Assembly: GCA_045641345.1 (NCBI GenBank)
Contig: JAZUGR010000028.1
Span: 1-57,467 of the forward strand
Source: Cacconaster sp045641345
Lineage (GTDB): Bacteria; Bacteroidota; Bacteroidia; Bacteroidales; UBA932
DNA: 57,467 bases
Direction of reading: 5' to 3'
Each line of letters starts with the position of its first letter. Positions within the stretch are counted from its first letter, which is position 1. The notes below the pieces were generated by a model, which saw only the letters and a program-made list of their open reading frames with translations, had not been told where the DNA came from and searched no databases. Of the stretch, positions 1 through 8,930 are shown in pieces. The position numbers and the translations under genes are program-made.

Positions 1-1653
1 GGCAAGCTCTGGATGCTCCAGTGCCGCGTGGGCAAGCGCACCGGTATCGCAGCCCTCAACATGGCTATGGATATGCTCTCCGAAAAGCTCATCGGTGAGA
101 AGGAGGCGGTTATGCGCGTAGCGCCCAAGCAGCTCAACGAAATCCTCCTCCCTGTCCTCAATCCCGAGGCCGAGAAGAAGGCCAAGGCAGTGGCAAGCGG
201 TCTTCCCGCAGGCCCCGGCGGAGCGGTAGGCAAGATATATTTCACCTCCGAGGCAGCTATCGCCGCAACGAAGAAGGGTGAAAAGGTAATCCTCATCCGT
301 GAGGAAACCAACCCCGAGGACGTAGAGGGTATGCGCGCCTGCACAGGCCTGCTCACAGCCCGCGGAGGTATGACGTCCCACGCAGCTCTGGTAGCCCGCG
401 GATGGGGCAAGTGCTGCATCGTAGGCTGCGACGCCGTAAGCTTCGTGGAGAAGTGCGGCAAGAAGAAGGTTGCCATAGCAGGCAAGGAATATGCCGAAGG
501 CGAATGGTTCTCCCTCAACGGAACCAGAGGCCTCGTATATGCCGAGAAGCTCGACACTATGAACGCTTCGGAGAATCCCCGCTTCATCAAATTCATGAAG
601 ATGGTCGACAAATACCGCAAGCTCGGTGTCCGCGCCAATGCCGACAACCCCGAGGATGCACAGAAGGCAATCGAGTTCGGTGCAGAGGGCATCGGCCTCT
701 TCCGTATCGAACATATGTTCTACGGCAAGAATTCCGAGGCTCCCCTTGCGAAGCTCCGCAAGATGATTCACTCTACCACCGTAGACGAGCGCATCAAGGC
801 TCTCAAGGAGCTCGAACCTTACGTAAAGAAGGCCACCAAGAACACTATGAAGGTTATGGAAGGCCGTCCCGTGACGTTCCGTCTGCTCGACCCGCCTTTG
901 CATGAATTCGTACCTCAGAGCCCCGACAAGCAGAAGGAGCTCGCCGCCGAACTCGGCATCAGCGTCAAGGCTGTCAAGGAGCGCGGCGAATCGCTCCACG
1001 AGGTCAACCCGATGATGGGTCACCGCGGAGTGCGTCTCGGCGTAACCTACCCCGAAATCAGCCGTATGCAGTTCAAGGCCATCTTCACGGCAGCTGCAGA
1101 GCTTATCAAGGAAGGCACGAAGGTATGCCCCGAGATAATGGTTCCTGTAACCGTATGCGTCAATGAGCTCGACTTCACCAAGAAGATTGCAGAGGAAGAG
1201 AAGGCAGCCGTAGAGAAGAAGTTCGGCTTCAAGCTCGAATACAAGTACGGCACTATGATTGAAATCCCCCGCGCAGCAATCCTGGCCGACCGGATGGCCA
1301 AGACCGCAGAATTCTTCTCATTCGGCACCAACGACCTCACACAGATGAGCTTCGGCTTCTCACGCGACGATATCGGAGCCTTTATGAAGGACTACCTCGA
1401 CAACAAGATAATCGAGGCCGATCCTTTCCAGACTCTCGACCAGAGCGGTGTGGGCTGCCTTGTCGAACTCGGCCTCAAGGGCGGACGCAAGACCAATCCC
1501 AAACTCAAGGTCGGCATCTGCGGCGAGCACGGCGGCGACCCCGCATCCGTCGAATTCTGCCACAAGATCGGTATGACCTACGTATCCTGCTCGCCGTTCC
1601 GCGTGCCTATCGCAAGGCTCGCTGCGGCTCAGGCTGCAATACAGAACGACTGA
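1..1653 (+). CDS. ppdK: Pyruvate phosphate dikinase, C-terminal part (5' end outside window)
   Basis: The enzyme interconverts pyruvate, ATP and phosphate with phosphoenolpyruvate, AMP and pyrophosphate in the cytoplasm, at the PEP/pyruvate node of anaerobic glycolysis. The frame is open from base 1, so the ATP-grasp N-terminal domain lies outside the window. The swivelling phosphohistidine domain is visible (TARGGMTSHAALVARG, His at about residue 127 of the visible part). It is followed by the PEP-utilising TIM barrel with GLFRIEHMF, the FGTNDLTQ motif and the C-terminal CGEHGGD motif that carries the catalytic Cys. About 550 of the usual 870-910 residues are present and no key residue is missing. 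The next gene starts about 30 bases downstream, so co-transcription is possible. Confidence 0.96.
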   Translation, partial: GKLWMLQCRVGKRTGIAALNMAMDMLSEKLIGEKEAVMRVAPKQLNEILLPVLNPEAEKKAKAVASGLPAGPGGAVGKIYFTSEAAIAATKKGEKVILIREETNPEDVEGMRACTGLLTARGGMTSHAALVARGWGKCCIVGCDAVSFVEKCGKKKVAIAGKEYAEGEWFSLNGTRGLVYAEKLDTMNASENPRFIKFMKMVDKYRKLGVRANADNPEDAQKAIEFGAEGIGLFRIEHMFYGKNSEAPLAKLRKMIHSTTVDERIKALKELEPYVKKATKNTMKVMEGRPVTFRLLDPPLHEFVPQSPDKQKELAAELGISVKAVKERGESLHEVNPMMGHRGVRLGVTYPEISRMQFKAIFTAAAELIKEGTKVCPEIMVPVTVCVNELDFTKKIAEEEKAAVEKKFGFKLEYKYGTMIEIPRAAILADRMAKTAEFFSFGTNDLTQMSFGFSRDDIGAFMKDYLDNKIIEADPFQTLDQSGVGCLVELGLKGGRKTNPKLKVGICGEHGGDPASVEFCHKIGMTYVSCSPFRVPIARLAAAQAAIQND

Positions 1654-1682
1654 TTCTCACTTAAGGCGTGGAACAGGAAGCA

Positions 1683-2159
1683 ATGACACCGCTCAAGGAG
1701 ATGACCTCCATCCAGGTCATCCTGGATCTTGACGACGATTGCCACGCCGATATCGAGTATATCGATTCGGCGGCAGCCCTCTACGGATTCAAGGCTTCAT
1801 ACCTGTTGGTCAACAGGAGGTGGAAGCCCATAAGGCAGTGCGTTCTCAGGGACGATATGACGCTCATCAACAACCGTATCGATTTCAGAGGGGCGCGGCT
1901 GCGTTCGGACGCAGCCGCCGCCTTCATCCTCTGCGAGAGCGATATGCTGATTGTCGCATCCCGTTCACGCTGCAAGGTAATAGAAGCAATAACCGGACAA
2001 TCCAGGTCGAAATTCAAGGCAGGCCGTCACCATCTGACCGGCAATGAGATTTTCGACCTGGCTGTCAGGGTAATAGGCCAGCAACAGGAGAGAAATCTGG
2101 CCCGGACGATCGTCTCGGCCTACAAGGTCCTCACCAACGAATCAACGGCTGAAGAATGA
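1683..2159 (+). CDS. Conserved-looking protein of unknown function (158 aa)
   Basis: I do not recognise a family. The protein is soluble, with no signal peptide or membrane segment. It has an acidic N-terminal part (DLDDDCHAD), a basic middle (NRRWKPIRQ, SRSRCK) and a helical C-terminal end. An in-frame GTG lies at 1668, but the ATG at 1683 is preceded by AGGAAG and is preferred. Its TGA overlaps the ATG of the DUF368 gene by four bases (ATGA), so the two are probably translationally coupled. It sits 29 bases after ppdK. Codon use resembles its neighbours, and the tight coupling supports a real gene, but nothing in the sequence reveals its role. Confidence 0.7.
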   Translation: MTPLKEMTSIQVILDLDDDCHADIEYIDSAAALYGFKASYLLVNRRWKPIRQCVLRDDMTLINNRIDFRGARLRSDAAAAFILCESDMLIVASRSRCKVIEAITGQSRSKFKAGRHHLTGNEIFDLAVRVIGQQQERNLARTIVSAYKVLTNESTAEE

Positions 2160-3046
2160 CGCATAACAGTGTATCGACCGCCCTGAAGGGTTTTCTGATG
2201 GGGGCGGCAAATGTGGTGCCCGGAGTGTCGGGCGGCACGATAGCCTTGATAACCGGCATCTACGCCGAGATAATCGAGGCCCTCAATTCCCTTATGGTTC
2301 CCCAAACCTGGAAAGCATTGCTCAGCGGTGATTTCCGCCGGTTCTGGAACAGCATCCACGGTTCGTTCTGCCTCGCACTCGCCATAGGTGTGATTGCAAG
2401 CGTGTTCTCCCTGGCCAAATTCATGACCTATGCGCTCGGTAACTTTCCGGTCCAGACCTGGGCGTTCTTCTTCGGACTGATCCTCGCTTCGGCGGCAATC
2501 ATGTTCCGCGACATAAAGGACTGGAAAATGCGCGACATCCTGCTCGCGGTGGCCGGAGTCATTACGGGCGTGGTGGTCTGCACCCTCTCCCCCACCAGGA
2601 CTCCGGATGAAATGTGGTTCATTTTCATATGCGGAGCCATAGCCGTCTGCACGATGATCCTTCCCGGCATATCGGGCAGTTTCATCCTGCTTCTGTTCTG
2701 CAAATACGACTACATAATGGATGCCATAGCCAGGCTCGATATCCCTGTCCTGACGGTATTCGGAGCCGGATGCCTTGTCGGGATACTGGCATTTTCCAAA
2801 TTCCTTCACTGGCTGCTCGCCAGAAGGGAAAGGGAAACGATGCTGGTACTGCTTGGCTTCATAATCGGCTCGCTCATCAAGGTATGGCCGTGGTCAAACC
2901 ATGATGCAATCTGCAAAGCGCAGAATCTGCCTTCAGGCTCGATATACGACCCCCACTACGGCGCCGCAGTTCTGTGGTGCCTTGCCGGCATCGCCATCGG
3001 CGTTGCCATCGACATCGCCGGAAGAAAATCTAGTGACGCTTCGTGA
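2156..3046 (+). CDS. popT: DUF368 polytopic membrane protein, PopT-type undecaprenyl-phosphate translocase
   Basis: The protein has 296 residues and about eight hydrophobic segments. Near the N terminus it carries the DUF368 hallmark (GAANVVPGVSGGTIA, about residues 16-30), and it repeats a related motif mid-protein (MILPGISGSFILL). DUF368 members are known to flip undecaprenyl phosphate back across the cytoplasmic membrane so that the lipid carrier can be reused for peptidoglycan and O-antigen synthesis. That role is assigned here by family. The start codon overlaps the stop of the upstream unknown gene (ATGA). The 3' end overlaps the convergent gene at 3030-3494 by 17 bases. Confidence 0.88.
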   Translation: MTHNSVSTALKGFLMGAANVVPGVSGGTIALITGIYAEIIEALNSLMVPQTWKALLSGDFRRFWNSIHGSFCLALAIGVIASVFSLAKFMTYALGNFPVQTWAFFFGLILASAAIMFRDIKDWKMRDILLAVAGVITGVVVCTLSPTRTPDEMWFIFICGAIAVCTMILPGISGSFILLLFCKYDYIMDAIARLDIPVLTVFGAGCLVGILAFSKFLHWLLARRERETMLVLLGFIIGSLIKVWPWSNHDAICKAQNLPSGSIYDPHYGAAVLWCLAGIAIGVAIDIAGRKSSDAS

Positions 3047-3494
3047 CGGCGAAACGCCATTCGGGGCTTGAGCCGTCTCCAGGCTCAAGCAGGACCGACC
3101 ACATCACTTTGGTTTCGGTAAACCATACGGCTATCGAGACTGTCCCTTTGAAATCCGTCGGAAGGGAGCCCGAGACGTTGACGCTCACGGCAGAGAGTTC
3201 CTCCACCATGATTTGGTCGAAAGTTATCTTGGGGTTGCCCAGATAATTGACACAGTCGGCAATCAGGCTTTCCGTCCCGCTCACATAGATGACCGGGACG
3301 CCTGTTTCGGTGTAGGTTACATTGAGCGGCAACACCGACTTCCCGAACCGGCACTCCTTCGGCATTGGACTCTTATTTATGGATGCCGAAGTCCGAGACC
3401 AGTCGAAATGAAGTACATAGGGGAAGAAATCCACAGGTTGCGCCCCGCAGCACAACGGGAGGCACAGCAAAGCGAGAATGACGAGTCGTTTCAT
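3030..3494 (-). CDS. Small exported protein of unknown function (154 aa)
   Basis: I place the start at the ATG of MKRLVILALLCLPLCCGAQ, which begins a classic signal peptide with cleavage likely after CGA. A longer reading up to 3539 would run into the tRNA-Arg gene and is rejected. The Cys pair before AQ could be read as a lipobox, but the Ala-Gln context fits signal peptidase I better. The mature part is mostly predicted beta strand (VPVIYVSG, VSVNVSGSLP, VSIAVWFTET), so it is probably a small periplasmic beta protein. It lies directly downstream of tRNA-Arg on the same strand and may be co-transcribed. It converges with popT, with a 17-base overlap. No family is recognised. Confidence 0.65.
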   Translation of the reverse strand: MKRLVILALLCLPLCCGAQPVDFFPYVLHFDWSRTSASINKSPMPKECRFGKSVLPLNVTYTETGVPVIYVSGTESLIADCVNYLGNPKITFDQIMVEELSAVSVNVSGSLPTDFKGTVSIAVWFTETKVMWSVLLEPGDGSSPEWRFAVTKRH

Positions 3495-3507
3495 AGGATA
3501 TTTGATG

Positions 3508-3581
3508 TGATCCGGTTGGGATTCGAACCCAAGACCCACAGCTTAGAAGGCTGTTGCTCTATCCAACTGAGCTACCGGACC
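3508..3581 (-). tRNA. tRNA-Arg (anticodon UCU)
   Basis: Read on the minus strand, a full cloverleaf folds over 74 nt. The 7-bp acceptor stem GGTCCGG/CCGGATC has one G-U pair. The D arm has AGCTCAGTTGGAT, the anticodon stem ACAGC/GCTGT encloses loop CTTCTAA with anticodon TCT, and the T arm contains GGTTCGAATCC. The discriminator base is A and CCA is not encoded. UCU reads AGA/AGG arginine codons. A promoter -10-like box lies 18 nt upstream. Confidence 0.96.
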
Positions 3582-3598
3582 GGACTTGCTCGCGAATG

Positions 3599-3606
3599 CA
3601 AATTTA
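3599..3606 (-). promoter_or_regulatory. Promoter -7 box for tRNA-Arg
   Basis: On the minus strand the sequence TAAATTTG matches the Bacteroidetes -7 consensus TAnnTTTG. It lies 18 nt before the mature tRNA 5' end, which leaves room for a short leader. Confidence 0.6.
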
Positions 3607-3708
3607 CCTCTTTTTTTCGGCAATGGAAAAAAAAGAGGACAAAAACATACAATAATGGCCCGAAGTGTTGTTTTTAGACAATTTTCGATGTGATGAATTG
3701 AATAATAT

Positions 3709-3740
3709 TTTGCACTTTCAATTCAAATAAATTATATTTA
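3709..3740 (+). promoter_or_regulatory. Promoter of the susC-susD operon
   Basis: A -33 TTTG (3709-3712) and a -7 TATATTTA (3733-3740, one mismatch to TAnnTTTG) are separated by 20 nt, the spacing used by the primary Bacteroidetes sigma factor. The predicted 5' leader is about 85-90 nt, AT-rich and without an obvious Shine-Dalgarno site. No sigma/anti-sigma or hybrid two-component regulator gene is adjacent. Confidence 0.55.
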
Positions 3741-3833
3741 CGCGTCTTTTTATATAGAAAAAATACTTTTACCATCATTTCAAATACTTAATCAAACTTA
3801 TTCATTCACCGACCCACAAAACGTGAAAAACTT

Positions 3834-6800
3834 ATGAACAAGCGTATTTTAATGCTCTTATGCGTAGCGGTGCTCTCAATCGGACCCGCCTTTGCGCAAT
3901 TCAAGGTGAGCGGTGTCGTCACAGACGAAAACGGAGCTCCGATTCCGTTCGCCAGCATTGTCGTCAAAGGCACGACAATCGGCGTGGCCGCTGACGCAGA
4001 CGGAAAATTTGCAATCAATGCACCGTCATCAAAAAGCGTCCTTTTATTCTCATCCATCGGCTATGCCGGCGAAGAAGTTCCTGTCGGCGGCAAGGCAACC
4101 ATAACAGTGGCTCTCGGACCCGACAAAGAGGCTCTCGACGAGGTTATGGTCGTAGCCTACGGTCAGGCCACCAAATCCTCCTTCACAGGTTCTGCCGGCA
4201 AGGTTAAAGGCGAAAAAATCGAACTCGTACCATCAATCAACCCGATCAACACGCTCAACGGTACGACCCCCGGACTCCGTATGACGGCAACCGGAGGCCA
4301 GCCCGGAGAAGACGCAAAGATCACAATCCGTGGTGTAGGCTCGATCAACGGCAGCAACGAGCCCCTCATCGTAATGGACGGAATGATTTATGAAGGAAGC
4401 ATGTCGAACATCCCGTCGTCCGACATAGAGAGCATAACGGTTCTCAAGGATGCCGCCTCCACCGCCCTTTACGGTGCACGTGCCGCCAATGGTGTAATTA
4501 TGATAACCACAAAGGGCGGCAAAGGCGAAAAACCGATAATTAACGTAAAGGTTTCCCACGGATGGGTGAGCCGCGAACAGAAGGACTATCAGGTAATGGA
4601 TGTCAAGGGCTATATGGAATCCCTTTGGCAGCAGATATACAACGACAGGACTCTTGACGGTGCGGATGCCACCACCGCAGCCTCGGACGCATCCAAGAGA
4701 GTTGTTACCGACCTCGGATACAATTCGTCATATTTCCCATGGCGGGGTACCGGGATAACCGCGGAGAATATCGTCACGGACGGCAAGTACAACCCTGCTG
4801 CAGAATATATGTATGCCGATGACAACGACTGGATTGCAGGAGTGGAACGCGTAGGTCACGTGCAGGATTACGGCATATCGGCTTCAGGCAAGGGCAAGTA
4901 CACTTCATATTTCGGCTCGGTGAACTACACCAGGAACGACAGCTATATGAAGAACACCGGATTTGACCGCTATTCGGCACGCGCCAACGTGAGCTTTACG
5001 AAAAACTGGCTCAAGTTCGGTCTCAATCTGGCAGCTTCGATCACCGACGAATACGGACACCTCAGCACGGAAGGCGGAGGACTCTCAAACCCGTATCACG
5101 TATCGCTCAAGATATCTCCGATTTACCCCATCCACCTCCATTTTGCAGACGGTTCCTACGTAACCGACTCCGAAGGCAGACGCCTGTACGACTACGGTGA
5201 GGGTTATTCCTATCTCAATCCCTCCACAGGCGTGGTTGAATCGATACCGGCCAGGGCTGATTTCAACAAGTCAAACATCGTAAGCTATGTCGAAAACCGC
5301 TACAGCAACTACCGCCGCAACAATATCAACGCAAAGCCTTACGTAGAAATCACTTTCCTCAAGGACTTCAAGGCATCCTTTAACGCAGCGCTGTACAACA
5401 GCAACTATAACTCCCACTCCGCAACGCCGTACATCCCGGAATACAAGGGTACCTCGACATCCGTAACCGAGACCTACTCCAACACGCAGACATGGGCATT
5501 CAACCAGTTGCTTTCGTGGAACCACGCCTTCGGCGATCACCACGTAGACGCCCTCATCGGGCACGAATCGAACAGTTACACCTACCTGTACGAAACGTCC
5601 GGCAAGAAAGACCAGATAATAATAGGCGACAATTATCAGTTCAACAACTATTCCACCCTCAACTCAACACCGGAGGGCTATAAGAACACCTACAATACCG
5701 AAGGCTTCTTCGCCCGTGCCAATTACGACTATGCAGGCCGTTATTTCTTCAGCGCATCGTTCAGAAGAGACGGCAGTTCAAGATTCTCAAGCACGAAACA
5801 CTGGGGCAACTTCTGGTCAGTGGGCGGAAGCTGGATAATCAGCAACGAAAGTTGGATGAAGTCCGTTGACTGGATCAACCAATTGAAGATCCGCGCCTCT
5901 GTCGGAACCGTCGGCAACGACAATCTGGAGCAGGGATACTACCCCTGGATGGCGCTCTATGAACTCTATCAGAACAATACCGAGCCGGGGTATGTGCAGT
6001 CACAGGAAAAGCCCGGCAATCCCGATCTCCAGTGGGAAGTGAACACCAACTGGGATGCCGCCGTCGAATTCTCGATGCTTGGCAGCAGACTGACCGGAAG
6101 TCTCGAGTATTTCCACCGCAACACTTCCAACCTCCTGCTCAACGTGACGCAGGCCCCTTCGAGCGGCATCCACTCGATCCCCACAAACTCAGGCGCCCTG
6201 CTCAACCACGGCCTTGAATTTCAGGTTGCAGGTGACATATTCCGCACCAAACTCGTTACATGGAATCTCGGAATCAACGGTTCCGTAATCAAGAACGTAA
6301 TTACAGACCTCCCCATTCCGGCATACACCATAAACAATGACCACAACAAGATCCAGGAAGGGCATTCGGTTTATGAATGGTGGCTCTACCAGTGGAACGG
6401 CGTTGACCCCGCAACAGGTCTCAACTATTTTACATTGGGTGACAGCTTCTACAAGACCGACGAATCCGGAATGCCGACAAAGGAATATGTGGACGGCATC
6501 GAACAGGATCCTGACGTAGTAACCATCGACGGAAAATATTACACTACAGCCATAGCAAGGTCAAAAGAGGATTTCAGCGGCTCATCGCTGCCGAAGATTT
6601 ATGGAGGTATCACCTCCAATCTCAGGGTATGGAGATTCAATCTCGACATCAACCTCTATTATCAGCTCGGAGGCAAAGCATACGATCGCGGCTACTCCAA
6701 TCTTATGCAGCAAAGTCTCCTCGGCGACAACAGGACCATTCAGAACAGGCACATAGACATGGCGAACTCGTGGACGGCGCCTGGTCAGAATACCAACTTT

Positions 6801-7121
6801 GCCATCCTCACCACAAATGCAAAGGAAGTAGGGTCATCGACCTACAAGGAAAACACGACAGCCGCCAGGTCAACCAGATGGCTTGCATCATCCGACATGC
6901 TGGAGATAAACAATATCACCCTCTCATACGAGTGCTCCAAGAAATTCTGCAACTCAATCAAGATTCACGGCTTGAAGATTTATGCCTCAGCCGACCATCT
7001 TGCAATCCTGAATGCGCGCAGAGGAATGTACACCAACTATTCCTTTGACAACTACTCATCAAATGCAGCCTTCTCGAAACCGGCCCGTACGATTTCGATC
7101 GGAATAAATCTGGCATTATGA
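3834..7121 (+). CDS. SusC/RagA-type TonB-linked outer-membrane transporter
   Basis: The 1095-residue protein begins with a signal peptide ending AFAQ. A CarboxypepD-regulatory-like domain follows (about residues 24-100, VSGVVTDENGAPIPFA). Next come a TonB box (DEVMVVAYG, about 103-111), the plug domain with the SusC signature around GVGSINGSNEPLIVMDG and LKDAASTALYGARAANGVI, and a long beta barrel ending in an aromatic-rich last strand. The family forms a 22-strand channel lidded by a SusD lipoprotein and imports glycans or peptides using TonB energy. It is 25 bases upstream of susD. No glycoside hydrolase, peptidase or regulator is in the operon, so the substrate cannot be inferred. Confidence 0.97.
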   Translation: MNKRILMLLCVAVLSIGPAFAQFKVSGVVTDENGAPIPFASIVVKGTTIGVAADADGKFAINAPSSKSVLLFSSIGYAGEEVPVGGKATITVALGPDKEALDEVMVVAYGQATKSSFTGSAGKVKGEKIELVPSINPINTLNGTTPGLRMTATGGQPGEDAKITIRGVGSINGSNEPLIVMDGMIYEGSMSNIPSSDIESITVLKDAASTALYGARAANGVIMITTKGGKGEKPIINVKVSHGWVSREQKDYQVMDVKGYMESLWQQIYNDRTLDGADATTAASDASKRVVTDLGYNSSYFPWRGTGITAENIVTDGKYNPAAEYMYADDNDWIAGVERVGHVQDYGISASGKGKYTSYFGSVNYTRNDSYMKNTGFDRYSARANVSFTKNWLKFGLNLAASITDEYGHLSTEGGGLSNPYHVSLKISPIYPIHLHFADGSYVTDSEGRRLYDYGEGYSYLNPSTGVVESIPARADFNKSNIVSYVENRYSNYRRNNINAKPYVEITFLKDFKASFNAALYNSNYNSHSATPYIPEYKGTSTSVTETYSNTQTWAFNQLLSWNHAFGDHHVDALIGHESNSYTYLYETSGKKDQIIIGDNYQFNNYSTLNSTPEGYKNTYNTEGFFARANYDYAGRYFFSASFRRDGSSRFSSTKHWGNFWSVGGSWIISNESWMKSVDWINQLKIRASVGTVGNDNLEQGYYPWMALYELYQNNTEPGYVQSQEKPGNPDLQWEVNTNWDAAVEFSMLGSRLTGSLEYFHRNTSNLLLNVTQAPSSGIHSIPTNSGALLNHGLEFQVAGDIFRTKLVTWNLGINGSVIKNVITDLPIPAYTINNDHNKIQEGHSVYEWWLYQWNGVDPATGLNYFTLGDSFYKTDESGMPTKEYVDGIEQDPDVVTIDGKYYTTAIARSKEDFSGSSLPKIYGGITSNLRVWRFNLDINLYYQLGGKAYDRGYSNLMQQSLLGDNRTIQNRHIDMANSWTAPGQNTNFAILTTNAKEVGSSTYKENTTAARSTRWLASSDMLEINNITLSYECSKKFCNSIKIHGLKIYASADHLAILNARRGMYTNYSFDNYSSNAAFSKPARTISIGINLAL

Positions 7122-7146
7122 GATTAATGCAAAATACTGAAACAAT

Positions 7147-8823
7147 ATGAGAAAGATTTATAGCATAGCAATCCTTGCACTGGCAGTTGCCGGGCTTGTC
7201 TCCACATCCTGCAGCAAGGACTATTTGAACACGAACCCAACGTCACAGGTTGACGAAGGGACAATCTTCACAAATACCGAAAGCGCATTGATGGCCATCA
7301 ATGGCGTACACCGCCAGATGCACTGTTTCCGTGATGAAAACAACACCACACGCTACTATTCCCAGGGAGGCTATCCCACTTTCTGCCTGCACCTGGCGAT
7401 GATGTCCGACGATGTGATATTCACGTTCTCGAATACGGCCTTCCCGGACACCCAGTCCTGGGTACACCTCAGGGACCTCACACACAAGTATCAGGACTGT
7501 AACTACTACTGGATGTTCTTTTACGCCATCATCAACAATGTCAACAAGGTAATTGCAGTCATTGACGACATTCCCACCATAAGCACCGATGAATCGTGCC
7601 GCAATTTCGTAAAGGGGCAGGCCTACGCATACCGCGCATTCGCATATTTCCAGCTTGTACAGGTTTACGCCAAGCGGTATGTGCCCGGAGCCGACAACCA
7701 GCAGGACGGCGTCATACTGCGGCTCACTCCATCGACACAGGCAGCCAAACGGGCGAGCGTGGAAGATGTCTACAGCCGGATAAACGCCGACCTTGACACG
7801 GCAATCAATTGCCTGACGGGAAACAGCTACAAAAAGGACAAGGGGCTCAACAAGTCGCATATCGACGAATGGGTAGCCAAGACTATCAAGGCCAGAGTGC
7901 TGCTTACCCAAGGCAGATACAAGGAGGCCGCCGACGTGGCATACGACGTGTATAAAAACAGCGGAGCCACACTCGACCCCACCACATACACGGACTCCGA
8001 CAAGCAGAACCGTATGTCCAATATGAACAACAAGGAATGGATCTGGGGCTTGAGCGCCATCGGTGCTACCAAGGACCAGTTCCCCACCCTTTGCAACTGG
8101 CACGATTTCATATCCAACAATGCGGCATCCTACAACGCCAATTCTCCACGTGCCATAAACTGCCTTCTCTACAACACCATCCCTGCCACGGACGTGCGCA
8201 AGGCGATGTGGCTGCCCGATCCATGGGCGGAGGGCGTCACTGTCAAGGTCAACGCCAGCGGGCGCATAGTTCCTTGGATATCGCAGAAGTGGCTTGTTGA
8301 CGACTCTACCAGCAAATACGCCGAAAGAGACGTTCCTTATATCCGTCTGCCGGAAGTCATGACGATGGTGGCCGAGGGGTACGCAAGATCCAAGCAGGAA
8401 CTCGACAAGGCCAGAGAGGCTTTGAGCGAACTTGGAAAGTCACGCGATCCGCAGTATAAGAATGTATCCGGGTTCTCGGCAGAGCAGATTGTCGAAGAGA
8501 CAATGTGGCAAAGGCGCGTCGAACTTTGGGCCGAAGTGGGGCTGAGATGGTTCGACCTCAAGCGTCTTGACCTTCCTTGCGACCGCGGTCCGGCGCCCAG
8601 GGACGGCTTCAATCAGGGAGGCACCGAGAACGGATGGAGCACAAGCATGAAGAAAGTTCCGGAAAACATCGATCCGCTGGCATCCAACTTCAATATGTAC
8701 GGGACCAAACCGATACAGGCCTCTTCGCGCGTAATCCCCAGGCCGTCGGAAGACGACAAGTGGCAGTGGCTCATACCAACGCAGGAGCTCAATGCCAACC
8801 CTCTCTGCACCCAGAACGACTGA
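7147..8823 (+). CDS. SusD/RagB-type surface lipoprotein, lid of the SusC transporter
   Basis: The 558-residue protein has a lipoprotein signal (LVSTSCSKD), so it is lipid-anchored on the outer membrane surface. The SusD N-terminal region has NTNPTSQVDEGTIFTN. A TPR-like helical core (GQAYAYRAFAYFQLVQVY) and the C-terminal RagB/SusD domain follow, with RLPEVMTMVAEGYARS and the conserved ERRVELWAE-like segment (QRRVELWAEVGLRWFDLKR). These proteins bind the substrate and close over the SusC barrel. The gene is 25 bases after susC and is followed by a strong terminator, so the two form a two-gene operon. Confidence 0.96.
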   Translation: MRKIYSIAILALAVAGLVSTSCSKDYLNTNPTSQVDEGTIFTNTESALMAINGVHRQMHCFRDENNTTRYYSQGGYPTFCLHLAMMSDDVIFTFSNTAFPDTQSWVHLRDLTHKYQDCNYYWMFFYAIINNVNKVIAVIDDIPTISTDESCRNFVKGQAYAYRAFAYFQLVQVYAKRYVPGADNQQDGVILRLTPSTQAAKRASVEDVYSRINADLDTAINCLTGNSYKKDKGLNKSHIDEWVAKTIKARVLLTQGRYKEAADVAYDVYKNSGATLDPTTYTDSDKQNRMSNMNNKEWIWGLSAIGATKDQFPTLCNWHDFISNNAASYNANSPRAINCLLYNTIPATDVRKAMWLPDPWAEGVTVKVNASGRIVPWISQKWLVDDSTSKYAERDVPYIRLPEVMTMVAEGYARSKQELDKAREALSELGKSRDPQYKNVSGFSAEQIVEETMWQRRVELWAEVGLRWFDLKRLDLPCDRGPAPRDGFNQGGTENGWSTSMKKVPENIDPLASNFNMYGTKPIQASSRVIPRPSEDDKWQWLIPTQELNANPLCTQND

Positions 8824-8850
8824 CAGAATTACACATACTTCTTTCTTCTT

Positions 8851-8881
8851 TCAAGGCCGCCACATGCGGCCTTGATTTTTT
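8851..8881 (+). terminator. Rho-independent terminator after susD
   Basis: A perfect 10-bp stem (TCAAGGCCGC / GCGGCCTTGA) with a 5-nt loop CACAT is followed by a run of six T. It closes the susCD operon and separates it from the patatin gene. Confidence 0.9.
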
Positions 8882-8901
8882 CATATTTGCAAATAACTTC
8901 C

Positions 8902-8909
8902 TAACTTCG
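8902..8909 (+). promoter_or_regulatory. Possible -7 box for the patatin gene
   Basis: TAACTTCG is one base off the TAnnTTTG consensus and lies 21 nt before the chosen ATG. No well-spaced -33 TTTG was found, so this is only a candidate. Confidence 0.3.
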
Positions 8910-8930
8910 CGCTGCAAACAAACAGTACAG

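Noticed and set aside
8577..8930. N-terminal extension of the patatin open frame (944 aa)
   Set aside because: It runs through the end of susD and its terminator. The ATG at 8931 begins a proper signal peptide.
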